Shown in pieces: positions 54,094 to 62,956 of a stretch of 64,000 nt of DNA. The first letter of the stretch is position 1. Each line of letters begins with the position of its first letter. The DNA comes from Synechococcus sp. CC9616. GTDB lineage: Bacteria; Cyanobacteriota; Cyanobacteriia; PCC-6307; Cyanobiaceae. The translations under genes and the position numbers were made by a program. The notes under the pieces are model-generated. The model did no database searches, was not told the origin of the DNA, and saw nothing but the letters and a program-made list of their open reading frames with translations. The stretch lies in the NCBI RefSeq assembly GCF_000515235.1, contig NZ_KI911558.1, positions 1,195,918 to 1,259,917 of the forward strand, given 5' to 3'.

Positions 54094-55997
54094 CCCGCGC
54101 TGCTGAGCAGATTCAGCGCGTCCTAAAGAACTGGGGTGATAACGACCTCAGCACGGCATCCCGCCTTTTATGGCATGCCGGGATACCAAATCGTTTGATG
54201 CAACTCCCGGCTCGATGGTGGACCACCTCGTTGGCATTTGATTCCGGTTTGTGGTTGACGCGCGAGAAAAACCCATCACCACAGATTTGGCTTGTCAACC
54301 AACACGCGACAACACTTCGGCTGAATCTTCAGCCGATCGGTTTGAAAAAAGCGACCCCTCCTGATCCAGACCAACTTGAACGGGATGTTCTCAGCCTCTG
54401 GCCAGGGTGTCATCAACTTCCAAGATTCTGGTCGCTGTCCCGTACAGAGACGGCTGGTCTGATCCTTGAATCAGTGTTGTGGATCAGCATCCCTTTTTTA
54501 TTAATACGCAGCCATCCCGCAACTTTGCTGATGCCGCTGGTGATTCTTCTCCTAAGGGATCAGGCGACGTCAATGGCAACCAGCCTTCGAGCCACCCAGC
54601 TGGCCATGGCTTCCCTTCAGCAGTGGCTCCGACTTCCCGTCAGCACAGTCGTGCGCTTGTCTGGGAGCTTGGGTTCCGGGTTGATCCAACTACTGCTGCA
54701 GGCAAGTCAGCGTCAGCCAGAGGTCCTGAGAAATCTTGCGGTCGGTCTGCTGACCCTCTTCGGTGCCAGTGCGCTTCTGGCATTAGCTGAGCCACTGCTG
54801 AGCTTGGCGGTGCTGGGCTGTTGTCTGCTCTGGTTGCTCTCCGTGGGGTGGATGACCTGGAGCAACCAAAGACTGGTGATTCATCGCGACCGGGCCTTCG
54901 GCCAGGCCGACCGTCGCAGCCTGGCCCTGCTGCGCATCAATGCCAGCCTGCGTCTAGCCGGGGCAGAAGAAAGAGCCCTGGAGTTCTGGAACGCACCGCT
55001 GCGCGAGGCGATGCGCTGGCAAGGTCTGCTGGATCGCAATCGCGCGATCGCATTGTTCTTCGCTTTGTCCTGCGCAAGCGCTGCACTTTGGTTCGCTTTC
55101 AATGCAATTGCTTCAGGGCAGGTGCTGGCTCTAATCGTCCTGCAACTGGCCTGCAGCCTGCTGATCGTTCACCATTTGCAGCCGCTGATGAGCCTGCAAA
55201 TGGAATGGAGCGCTGGCCAGGGCCTCTTAAACAACTCCCCAGAGTGGCAGCCGGAGGCGAACGACCCCGGCACACTCCTGGGATCCATCAGCTGCGAGGG
55301 AATCAGCTACCGCTATGACGAGCGCAGCTCTTGGGCACTGAAGGATCTAACCACTGAGATCCCAGCTGGGGCCTATGTCGTGATCGTGGGGCCCACCGGA
55401 AGCGGTAAGTCGACCTTGCTGCACCTGCTCCTGGGCTTTGCTGAGCCGCAGCATGGCGTGCTCAGATTCGACGGCACGGACGCCCGCCTGTTGCAGCAGG
55501 ACCTGCTCCGGCCGCAGATCGGCGCCATGCTCCAGGAAGGACATCTCGTCGGACAGACGATCTGGGATGTGCTGGCTGCTGGCCGACCATTGACGATGAC
55601 CGCGGCGATGGAAGCCATTGAAGCCGTTGGCTTCGGCGCTGACCTCAAAACCCTCCCGATGGGCCTGGAAACCCCTCTCCACGATGGGGGACGTCAACTC
55701 TCTGGAGGCCAGCGTCAGAAACTGGCGATCGCCCGCGCATTGATCGGCCATCCACGGCTATTGCTGCTGGATGAACCCACCAGCGCTCTCGATCCAATAA
55801 GCCAGGCCACCGTGCTTGGCACGCTGCGCCAGCTGCGTTGCACGCGCATTCTGATCGCCCATCAGCTCAGCACGGTGAAGGAGGCCGATCTAATCCTTGT
55901 TCTTCAGGGCGGGCGTCTGGTGCAGCAGGGCGCTTACAGCAGCCTGGAAAACGTCGATGGTGCCTTCCGCGATCTGATGAAGCAGCAGGAGAGCTGA
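54090..55997 (+). CDS. ABC exporter without peptidase domain (NHLM-like ATP-binding/permease)
   Basis: 635 aa from ATG 54090, overlapping the previous TGA (ATGA). An N-terminal region of about 130 aa precedes six hydrophobic helices. ATPase: Walker A GPTGSGKSTLL near residue 433, signature LSGGQRQKLAIARAL, Walker B LLLLDEPTSAL and switch HQLSTV. The size and layout fit the second ABC component of NHLM bacteriocin systems. Probably forms a heterodimer or acts in series with the C39-type exporter encoded four bases downstream. Confidence 0.88.
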   Translation: MTRAAEQIQRVLKNWGDNDLSTASRLLWHAGIPNRLMQLPARWWTTSLAFDSGLWLTREKNPSPQIWLVNQHATTLRLNLQPIGLKKATPPDPDQLERDVLSLWPGCHQLPRFWSLSRTETAGLILESVLWISIPFLLIRSHPATLLMPLVILLLRDQATSMATSLRATQLAMASLQQWLRLPVSTVVRLSGSLGSGLIQLLLQASQRQPEVLRNLAVGLLTLFGASALLALAEPLLSLAVLGCCLLWLLSVGWMTWSNQRLVIHRDRAFGQADRRSLALLRINASLRLAGAEERALEFWNAPLREAMRWQGLLDRNRAIALFFALSCASAALWFAFNAIASGQVLALIVLQLACSLLIVHHLQPLMSLQMEWSAGQGLLNNSPEWQPEANDPGTLLGSISCEGISYRYDERSSWALKDLTTEIPAGAYVVIVGPTGSGKSTLLHLLLGFAEPQHGVLRFDGTDARLLQQDLLRPQIGAMLQEGHLVGQTIWDVLAAGRPLTMTAAMEAIEAVGFGADLKTLPMGLETPLHDGGRQLSGGQRQKLAIARALIGHPRLLLLDEPTSALDPISQATVLGTLRQLRCTRILIAHQLSTVKEADLILVLQGGRLVQQGAYSSLENVDGAFRDLMKQQES

Positions 55998-56001
55998 AGC
56001 G

Positions 56002-58113
56002 ATGGGGCTATTCCGCTACCGCGCCATGCAGGGCTCAAGCCAAGGCAACGAAGAATTAGCTCCGTTTGAACGTCAACGTGACTCCTTACGCCGACTCGGC
56101 CCGGAGCTGATGGAGCTGCTGCAGCTGGCCTGGCAGCAGCGGCAAAGCCGTACACCGGAACTGCGCCAACTGGAAACCACAGAATGCGCCGCGGTGTGCC
56201 TGGCCATTGTGCTGAGCCACTTCGGACGCATCGAACCCATCAGTGCACTAAGGCGAGCCTGCGGCGTGTCCCGCAACGGCAGCAGTGCCGCGCAACTCGT
56301 GCGAGCGGCCCTGCGTTACCAGCTCGACGCAAAAGGAATGAAACGTGGACTCAACAGCCTGCGGGAGCTATCACTTCCGGCGGTCCTGTTCTGGGAGTTC
56401 AACCACTTTGTTGTTCTTGAGGCGATTACCACTCGAGGAATCTGGGTGAACAACCCAACGACCGGGAGACTTTGCATCAGCCACGAGGAATTTGATAGGG
56501 CTTACACCGGGGTTGTGATCACCATGCAGCCCAGTGCCGACTTTCATCCGGGAGGGCAGCAGAGACATCCAGCCAGTGAACTACTTCGACAATTAAGACT
56601 CGCCGAACCGCTCCGAAGTGGTGCTTTGCTGATCTGCCAGGCGGTGGCTGTGGCATTAGCAGTCTGGTTCGGCACGACAGCGGATGCCTGGTCACTACCA
56701 GCCCTGCTGATGGGGCTCGTATTGATGATCAGCGTGATTCCACTCCTGATTACAGCTGTGCGCCGATCCATCACGAGCTGCAGTGGACTAAGCATCCAAC
56801 GTCAGATGCTGCAGATGCCGGAATGGGCTCTACAGCAACACCTCCTGCGAGAACTCAGTGGGCGTCACCAGGGCTCGCGTCGCGTTAGCGAGCTGATCGG
56901 AGACGATCTGCTCTGGCAACTCCCGGCGGTTCTGAGCTTGCTGATCTGGAGCGGGTGTCAGCTCGGCGCACAGCCTTTGCTCGGCTTGCTGGTACTGGGA
57001 GGCACGCCGGTATTGGTGACGTTGCTGGTTCTCAGCCACAGCGTGCAACGCCCCCAGAACAATCAGACGGCGCGCAAAGAGAGACGTGCATGGCAAAGCC
57101 TGCAGCAATCACTGGAGGATCCACGCACGCTGAAGTCGCTGGGACTCGAACGACGGGTGCTGCAGCGCTGGAGTGGTCTTCAGGCTGATGCTGGAGGCGA
57201 ACGACTGCAGCAACAGCATGAGGCGCGGCTCACCGGATGGTTGCCAACCCTGGTGAGCTGGGGTTTGCCATTGCTGATACTCAGCCTTGGAGGTTTGCGC
57301 TTACCAGTACTGATCCCAACTTTGTTGTGGTGGTGGGTGCTGCATCGCTTGCAGCTGCAACAGAAGCACTGGCTAGCAATCGGCGAACCTCTCGATGGCC
57401 TGGCCAACCTCAACGACGAACCCACGGATGCTCTTTTGCTCAGCGGTGGAATTCCATCCGTGAAGCTCTCCGAGACATCAGCCATTGGTGTCGAGCTTCA
57501 GCAGCTGCGCTTTGGGCACGAACCAGACAAGCAACCGCTACTTAATGGAATCGATCTGAGCGTGGCCCCAGGGGAATGGCTAGCCATAACAGGCCCCAGT
57601 GGCTGCGGCAAAAGCACCCTGCTCAGCCTGATGGCTGGCCTGCTGCAGCCGGAATCAGGCGCAGTGCTTCTGAACGGAGATCCACTGCTGAGCCTGTCTG
57701 CAAGACAGCGCAGCAATGCTCTGGCCATGGTCTGTCAGGAGGATGCTCTGTTGGATGTGAGTCTGCGAGACAATCTCACACTCTGGGATCCCACGATCAG
57801 CGATGAGGTGCTGCAAGAAATCTGCAACGATCTGGGGCTGGCTGTGGTGCTTGAACAGTTACCTCATGGGATCGACACAGAGCTCGATCTTGGGATGACA
57901 AATCTCAGCGGAGGGCAGCGTCAACTGTTCAATCTCGGGCGAGCTCTTGTTCAGCAACCAAAATTGCTGCTGCTTGATGAAGCCACGTCAGCCCTGGATA
58001 GCAGTAGCGAAGCTCAGGTGTTTGAGTTACTTCGAAGACTGAACTGCACAGTCGTGATGGCAAGTCATCGCCTCGAAAGTATCAACCGCGCAGATCGCGT
58101 CTTCAGGATCTAA
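56002..58113 (+). CDS. peptidase-containing ABC exporter (C39)
   Basis: 703 aa. C39 peptidase at residues about 50-170: oxyanion Gln56 and nucleophile Cys62 in RQLETTECAAVCLAIVL, His135 in EFNHFVVLE. The third triad position, usually Asp in DPxxG, is Asn151 (VNNPTTG). A six-helix membrane domain follows. ATPase: Walker A GPSGCGKSTLL near residue 533, signature LSGGQRQLFNLGRAL, Walker B LLLLDEATSAL. Cleaves after double glycine and exports the peptide. HlyD-type adaptor not in window. Confidence 0.9.
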   Translation: MGLFRYRAMQGSSQGNEELAPFERQRDSLRRLGPELMELLQLAWQQRQSRTPELRQLETTECAAVCLAIVLSHFGRIEPISALRRACGVSRNGSSAAQLVRAALRYQLDAKGMKRGLNSLRELSLPAVLFWEFNHFVVLEAITTRGIWVNNPTTGRLCISHEEFDRAYTGVVITMQPSADFHPGGQQRHPASELLRQLRLAEPLRSGALLICQAVAVALAVWFGTTADAWSLPALLMGLVLMISVIPLLITAVRRSITSCSGLSIQRQMLQMPEWALQQHLLRELSGRHQGSRRVSELIGDDLLWQLPAVLSLLIWSGCQLGAQPLLGLLVLGGTPVLVTLLVLSHSVQRPQNNQTARKERRAWQSLQQSLEDPRTLKSLGLERRVLQRWSGLQADAGGERLQQQHEARLTGWLPTLVSWGLPLLILSLGGLRLPVLIPTLLWWWVLHRLQLQQKHWLAIGEPLDGLANLNDEPTDALLLSGGIPSVKLSETSAIGVELQQLRFGHEPDKQPLLNGIDLSVAPGEWLAITGPSGCGKSTLLSLMAGLLQPESGAVLLNGDPLLSLSARQRSNALAMVCQEDALLDVSLRDNLTLWDPTISDEVLQEICNDLGLAVVLEQLPHGIDTELDLGMTNLSGGQRQLFNLGRALVQQPKLLLLDEATSALDSSSEAQVFELLRRLNCTVVMASHRLESINRADRVFRI

Positions 58114-58131
58114 GAACAAAGCAAGACTGGA

Positions 58132-58169
58132 GGAACGAAAACGTTCCACGAACGATTCTCAAGAGAATG
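58132..58169 (+). terminator. tandem hairpins after the exporter operon
   Basis: GGAACG-AAAA-CGTTCC (58132-58147) then ATTCTC-AA-GAGAAT (58155-58168), the second followed by GTTTGATT. They lie 19 bases after the C39 exporter stop. A composite terminator for the 48434-58113 operon is likely though the T-run is poor. Confidence 0.5.
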
Positions 58170-58291
58170 TTTGATTACTTGCAAACAATCTATTTTCGCT
58201 AAATCAAAGACTAAACCTAAGAAAACCTCGAAGCAAATCAATCAAGCCAAAAGAATCGCCAATCCATTACGAACAGCAAAGGCAGATCCCA

Positions 58292-58411
58292 ATGAGCAAG
58301 GCCATCTATAAACCAGGCAATACATGCCAGTTTCTCTTAGGCAAAACCTGCGATTTCTTCCGAGCAACTGCAAGTCCATTGACAAGGAGCACAACGATCA
58401 ACAGCCCCTAG
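58292..58411 (+). CDS. possible 39-aa peptide
   Basis: ATG 58292 to TAG 58411 in the gap between the exporter and the sensor kinase. Two cysteines (NTCQFLLGKTCDFF) and a basic Thr/Ser-rich tail. No clear ribosome-binding site; no double-glycine motif. May be chance. Confidence 0.22.
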   Translation: MSKAIYKPGNTCQFLLGKTCDFFRATASPLTRSTTINSP

Positions 58412-58506
58412 CTGGCCATGGCCATTCGACTGAATAGTTTAAGGCAGTCGCCAATAGCTCGTCGTGAATTCCTGCATTAACCCCTGACCATGATGAAAAT
58501 GTCTGC

Positions 58507-59915
58507 ATGGAGTCATCACCTTCCTGGCGCGATCAGCTGCTCGGCAGCCTGCAAGGTCAGCTCCAGCTGGCCACCTACCTGGCAGTGTTTGTGGGCTTTA
58601 CAGGAGCTTCCTCGGTGGGGCTATGGACCGGTCAGCGCAACCTGATTCAGAACAACGCCGCAGAACTGCGTCGCAGTGCGGCCTCAATCCAGGCCTGCCT
58701 CACCAAGGGCGGCACAGGCAAAGACTTCGTGCAGCAGGAGCTGCTGCTGCACTCGAGCATGCGCACAAGCCTCTGGGTGGAGAACCCTGATGGGTCGCTA
58801 GTGCTTCCGCAGAGCGATCACTTAGAGATTTCAGATAAAGCGATTCGGGCAGCGATGGGAGAGAACCCGGCGCGAATCACTGGACGGCAGGAATTGATCC
58901 GCCTCGGGGACCAGCTTTATCTCACCGAACTCGTGGAGCGCTATGCCTCCGGAGCCCGGCTCTGGATCAGCCAGGAGGTGAGTACCAACCAACAGGCCCT
59001 CAGCGATTACCTGGCGCTGATGATCCTGATCTGGAGCGGCTGCCTGGTGGTCACGCTCTTGGCCGTGAGCTGGATGGTACGGCGGATCGTGCAGCCCCTT
59101 GAGCAGTTGAACGCAGCCACCGATCAGGTCACCGCTGAAACCCTGGCCTCCGCCCGCTTGCCGCTGGAACGGGGCCCTGTGGAGGTGCTCAAGCTGGGGC
59201 GTACTTACAACGCCCTGCTCGAGCGTTTATCGATGTCCTGGAGTCAACAGCGGCAGTTCGTCAGTGCTGTAAGTCATGAACTGCGCACTCCGCTCACGAT
59301 TGTTCAGGGATACCTGAACCGAACCGTCAAGCGAGGCGACAACCTCACCGAAGCCCAGGTGCGTGGTTTGCGCACAGCCGAGGAAGAAAGCATCCGGATG
59401 CGCCGGTTGATGGATGATCTGCTGGATCTCTCCCGTGGTGATTCCGGGCGACTCTCGATCCAGAACGAGCCCGTGCATCTCGCCGATCAACTGGAGCAGG
59501 TGGCCGATATGGCCCGCAGCACGTTGGAGCGGTCCCTTGAGCTCCATTACCAACCGATCCTGAAGAACGCGATTCCGTCGCCCAGGCCGACCCCGGCCGG
59601 TTGCGGCAGGTGTTGCTGGATCTGATCGAGAACGCAGACAAGTATTCGCCAGCAGATCGACCAATCAGGCTCGTGATGCATCTCGGCGAGGGAGTCCTTT
59701 GCATCGATGTGATTGATCAGGGCATCGGCATCCCGCAGGACGAACTGGAGACGGTGTTTGAACGCTTCCACCGTGCTAGCAATGCCCCAGAACGAACCGG
59801 ATCAGGCCTGGGACTGTCCGTGGTGAAGCTGCTGGTGGAAGGAATGGGGGGCACGATTGGAGTGCGTAGCCGCTTGGGCGAGGGCAGCTGTTTCACCGTG
59901 AGCCTGCCCCGATGA
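58507..59915 (+). pseudogene. sensor histidine kinase, single-base frameshift
   Basis: Two helices (YLAVFVGFTGASSVGLW and LALMILIWSGCLVVTLLAV) enclose a sensor domain; HAMP and the H-box SAVSHELRTPLTIVQGYL follow. Near 59547 the frame shifts: before it the sequence reads TLERSLELH, and one base later TDPEERDSVAQADPGRLRQVLLDLIENADKYSP resumes. The rest of the ATPase (DQGIGIPQDE, GSGLGLSVVKLLV) is intact in the new frame. One inserted base restores a protein of about 469 aa. No slippery heptamer is seen, so a mutation or sequencing error is likelier than programmed frameshifting. Confidence 0.85.
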
Positions 59916-60298
59916 TCAGCTATCTGATTCTCTGCTCCCTGCTGATCCCGGTGAATTTGTGGGCAGCGATCACACCACACCTGCACAGCGATGTGTCGAT
60001 GCGGATCCTGCATGGAGCGTCAACGTTGCTGCTATTGCCGTTGCTGATCACGCTCTGGAACGATCGACGCCAGTTGCAAGCCATACCCACCATTGTGTTG
60101 GGCGTGTTTGCCGTTGTGATGGTGGTGGTCAACAGCTGGATCACGGCGATGGGCATGGGTGTGGAATTTGGATGGTTGGATCACGTGCTGCTAGCCGCGG
60201 CGGAACTCAGCGTGGTTGCCTTTTTCCTGCTCGAACCCCAAGTAATGACAGCTCACTCAACAGCCGCTCAACCAACAGCTGAAGACCGCAGCAGCTGA
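59912..60298 (+). CDS. four-helix membrane protein
   Basis: 128 aa; ATG overlaps the kinase TGA (ATGA), so it belongs to the kinase operon. Hydrophobic segments: LILCSLLIPVNLWA, ILHGASTLLLLPLLITLW, IPTIVLGVFAVVMVVVNSWI and VLLAAAELSVVAFFLLEP. No charged residues inside the helices and no known motif. May assist or sense with the kinase; unassigned. Its 3' end overlaps the convergent pilin operon by 31 bases. Confidence 0.72.
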   Translation: MISYLILCSLLIPVNLWAAITPHLHSDVSMRILHGASTLLLLPLLITLWNDRRQLQAIPTIVLGVFAVVMVVVNSWITAMGMGVEFGWLDHVLLAAAELSVVAFFLLEPQVMTAHSTAAQPTAEDRSS

Positions 60299-60816
60299 TC
60301 CGATCCCGGCAGCCGTTGCTGAATCTCGAGCCTGAGCAGCAACCGATCGGGATCCTGTTCCACATGCAGCGCCTCAACCTGGTCCAACACCACGCGGTTT
60401 TGGTAAGCGCCTTCCAGGTTGGGCTGCCCCTGGAGGTCGAAGGAGGGGCCGCAACGCATCAACACCTGGCCCCTCCAGATCGACGATGGCGGCGGGCCGA
60501 GGCTGTACACCACCGCAGCGACGCCCTCTGCAGAGCTGATGGCGATCAGGGGTTGACGTCCGGCCATCGAACAACGCCAACCGGGATCGGAAGCTGGCTG
60601 CAGTTGCCAGTGATCGGCTCTGGACAGGTCGCCCTTCACCAGCATCAGGGTGCGCCGCTGCAGGCGGCGAAGCTGCAGACGCCGGGCCAGGGCCCTGCCA
60701 TGGGCCAGATCACCGATCAACAGCTGCGCCGCCAGCCCACAGAACACAACGCCGAGCCCTGCCGCCATTAGCAGTTCCACCAGCGTGAAGCCGCGGCTAA
60801 AGCGCTTAAGCCTCAT
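60268..60816 (-). CDS. PilW-like type IV minor prepilin
   Basis: 182 aa from ATG 60816 (MRLKRFSRG|FTLVELLMAAGLGVVF). Short basic leader, Glu at +5. The rest is arginine-rich helix then beta domain with CSMAG and MRCGPSF cysteines. Last gene of a four-gene minus-strand minor-pilin operon. Overlaps the previous gene by 11 bases. Confidence 0.85.
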   Translation of the reverse strand: MRLKRFSRGFTLVELLMAAGLGVVFCGLAAQLLIGDLAHGRALARRLQLRRLQRRTLMLVKGDLSRADHWQLQPASDPGWRCSMAGRQPLIAISSAEGVAAVVYSLGPPPSSIWRGQVLMRCGPSFDLQGQPNLEGAYQNRVVLDQVEALHVEQDPDRLLLRLEIQQRLPGSDQLLRSSAVG

Positions 60817-61309
60817 CACGAGGCTGGCAATAGGAACTGCGCAGGGCAACGTTTGGATCGGCGTCATAGTCACCGGTGCGGGAAATCCCCAACGGCAGGC
60901 TCACCACAAGGCAGAGGGCTCGCTCCAACCGCGGATGCCGCAGCACCACCAAACCCCCATCGAGCAGCAAACCATTGGCGGTGAAGCGCACCAGCTCCGG
61001 CAGGTTGCTGCGCAGTTCAACCTGGCTTTCGGCGGTTTCACTGAGACGTGTCACCCCGGCTTGGCAAGCCGGCAGAGAGCCATGGCGGGGCGGTTGCCAA
61101 CCATCGGGACCAAGGCTGAGGCCACAGGGCTCGGCCTGGCGTTCAGCCGCCATGCGACCGCGATCAAGCCCCAGCCGCAGCAGACGCAGGGCTACATCCA
61201 GCTCCAGCTTTTCACGCTGACGGCCCGGCGGCAGAAAGGCCATGCTCGCCAACAGGCCAAGGATGACGAAGACCACGAGCAGTTCCACAAGGGTGAAGCC
61301 ACGGGTCAT
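60806..61309 (-). CDS. FimT/GspH-like type IV prepilin
   Basis: 167 aa. Very short leader MTRG|FTLVELLVVFVILGLLASMAF with Glu at +5. Beta-rich C-terminal domain with cysteines in AEPCGLS, PACQAG, LCLVVS and SSYCQ. ATG overlaps the PilV-like stop (ATGA). Third gene of the operon. Confidence 0.87.
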   Translation of the reverse strand: MTRGFTLVELLVVFVILGLLASMAFLPPGRQREKLELDVALRLLRLGLDRGRMAAERQAEPCGLSLGPDGWQPPRHGSLPACQAGVTRLSETAESQVELRSNLPELVRFTANGLLLDGGLVVLRHPRLERALCLVVSLPLGISRTGDYDADPNVALRSSYCQPRDEA

Positions 61310-61722
61310 GGCTTCCCCTGCTCACAGAGCCCAAGCCCCGCGGGGGTGAAGTACTGACGACGCACCAGTGGCTCCGCATCACCAGGACGCGCAAGGGTGA
61401 TCTGCAGCCAGAGACCATCGCCGGCTGCATCGATGCTCAGATCTGTAATCAGATCTGACTCATCAGCCTGAACAGGCTGAAGCCGCTCGAGCAAGCGCAC
61501 AGCGTTGAAGCGACAGGCGTTCTTTGCGGCGAGTAGACGATCGCCAGATCCTCGGCTCAAAAGACGGCGCGTAGCCAGCAATTGTTCATCTGATCGATGC
61601 AGCAACTGCTGCAAGGTTTCGCCGCGGCTGGCTGCTGCTGCTGCACTGGACCAGCTCGAAACGCTCACCTGGCCACTGATGCCCAGCACCACAGCGGCCA
61701 CTAGCACTTCACTGAAGGTCAT
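61306..61722 (-). CDS. PilV-like pseudopilin lacking a leader glycine
   Basis: 138 aa. ATG 61722 overlaps the previous TGA as TGATG. The protein starts directly at MTFSEVLVAAVVLGISG, which matches the mature pilin helix (+5 Glu) but has no basic leader and no Gly before the cleavage site. Upstream in-frame codons (…GRAGL) have no ATG or GTG. The C-terminal part is ordinary PilV-like. It may be inserted without PilD processing, or start at a non-standard codon. Confidence 0.75.
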   Translation of the reverse strand: MTFSEVLVAAVVLGISGQVSVSSWSSAAAAASRGETLQQLLHRSDEQLLATRRLLSRGSGDRLLAAKNACRFNAVRLLERLQPVQADESDLITDLSIDAAGDGLWLQITLARPGDAEPLVRRQYFTPAGLGLCEQGKP

Positions 61723-62165
61723 CAACCCTGCCCTCCCAGCCAGGCCCCATAGGGGGAAACCTGGAGCGACACAGTGACCTCACCGAAATCAGGACTACTG
61801 AGGACCAGCTGGCCTTTGGGGCCAGTCGGCTGCCAATCCTTCAGGGTCCAGCGTTGACCATCCACCTCGCCCGAGAGAAGTTGTTGAGGATCAGCAGTTG
61901 GGCACTCGTGCAGCTGGGACCACTGGTCCGACGGCCAGGCCAGCAGACACGCCTGCTCAGCGCGGCTGCGCTGTGAAAAATCCATTGCTGCCGAGCGAAC
62001 CGCATCACGGCGCGAGGCGATCTGCCATTGATGGCGACCTCGTTGCTGGCCATGCAGTGCCAGGGTCTGCAACGAAAGGCTGCTGAGCAGCAACAGCGAG
62101 GACGTTGTCAGCGCCAGCGGCAAGGCAAAGCCCTGCTCAGCGGGGGTGGGAGGAGGCATCAACAT
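61722..62165 (-). CDS. PilX-like type IV minor prepilin
   Basis: 147 aa from ATG 62165 (TTG 62174 also possible). Leader PTPAEQG|FALPLALTTSSLLLLSSLSL, the same FALP start as the large PilX-like protein at 48434. Then RDAVRSAAMDFSQRSRAEQACL, the PilX-like helix, and a beta region. First gene of the 62165-60268 operon; its promoter lies in the short gap shared with the divergent response regulator. Confidence 0.83.
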   Translation of the reverse strand: MLMPPPTPAEQGFALPLALTTSSLLLLSSLSLQTLALHGQQRGRHQWQIASRRDAVRSAAMDFSQRSRAEQACLLAWPSDQWSQLHECPTADPQQLLSGEVDGQRWTLKDWQPTGPKGQLVLSSPDFGEVTVSLQVSPYGAWLGGQG

Positions 62166-62242
62166 GGCTTGCAATACGACGCAATGCTTCTGAGCGTTCC
62201 ACGCCCAAAAGCGATTTAACTTGCTTGAACCAGTGCAATGCC

Positions 62243-62956
62243 GTGGCTGACGAGGCTGCCCGCTTACTGATCGTCGACGACGACCCGGAATTGTTGCGAT
62301 TCCTCGTGGATGAGCTCAGCGAAGCTGGTTTCCGCTGCAGTGGGTGTGACAACGGTCAGGATGCCCTGCTGCGACTTCGGCAGGAACAGTTTCAGCTAGT
62401 GCTGCTGGATTGGACCTTGCCTGATTTTTCAGGCATTGAAGTCTGCAGACGTCTCAGAAACAGCGGCAACACCACTCCGGTGCTGATGCTGACAGCCAGG
62501 GATGACATTGATGAACGGGTGAACGCCCTCGATGCCGGCGTGGACGACTACCTCACCAAACCATTCAACCTCAAGGAACTGCATGCACGCGTGCGGGCCC
62601 GACTCCGCAGCGGCAGCTATCAGCGTTCCGACGACCCATCATCAGAACAGCTCAGTCTTGGTGATCTGCAGATTCAGCTGCTGGAGCGAAAAGTGCTGCG
62701 CGGCGAACAGGAGATTTCGCTCTCACAGCGTGAGTTTGATCTGCTTTGCCATTTTGTGCGCAACGCCGATGCGGTTCAGTCCCGACAATCAATTTTGGAA
62801 GCCGTCTGGGGCTCACCGTTTGTAGGAGATCCCAACACCCTCGATGTGTATCTGGGTTATCTGAGAAAAAAGCTGGAAAAGAGCGGGCAACCTCAGCTCC
62901 TCCACACGATTCGTGGAGCGGGATTTATGGCGAGGGTGGGTGCCCCTAAGCCTTAA
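62243..62956 (+). CDS. OmpR-family response regulator
   Basis: 237 aa from GTG 62243. Receiver domain: acidic pocket LIVDDDPELL, phosphoacceptor Asp in LVLLDWTLPDFSG, and LTKPFNLKEL with the conserved Lys. The winged-helix DNA-binding domain ends RSILEAVWGSPFVGDPNTLDVYLGYLRKKLE. Divergent from the minor-pilin operon (78 bases from ATG 62165) and convergent with the kinase at 62946, which it overlaps by 11 bases. It may pair with that kinase or with the frameshifted one. Confidence 0.93.
   Translation: MADEAARLLIVDDDPELLRFLVDELSEAGFRCSGCDNGQDALLRLRQEQFQLVLLDWTLPDFSGIEVCRRLRNSGNTTPVLMLTARDDIDERVNALDAGVDDYLTKPFNLKELHARVRARLRSGSYQRSDDPSSEQLSLGDLQIQLLERKVLRGEQEISLSQREFDLLCHFVRNADAVQSRQSILEAVWGSPFVGDPNTLDVYLGYLRKKLEKSGQPQLLHTIRGAGFMARVGAPKP

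Noticed and set aside
34990-55735. GCGATCGC octamers as HIP1 repeat arrays
   Set aside because: Only scattered single copies (for example near 34991, 40309 and 55726), not enriched as in freshwater cyanobacteria.
52424-58113. Lanthipeptide (prochlorosin-type) cluster
   Set aside because: No LanM, no Cys/Ser/Thr-rich core peptide; the precursor core has no cysteine.
59540-59560. Programmed -1 frameshifting in the kinase gene
   Set aside because: No slippery X-XXY-YYZ heptamer or downstream pseudoknot is evident; a lost base explains it more simply.
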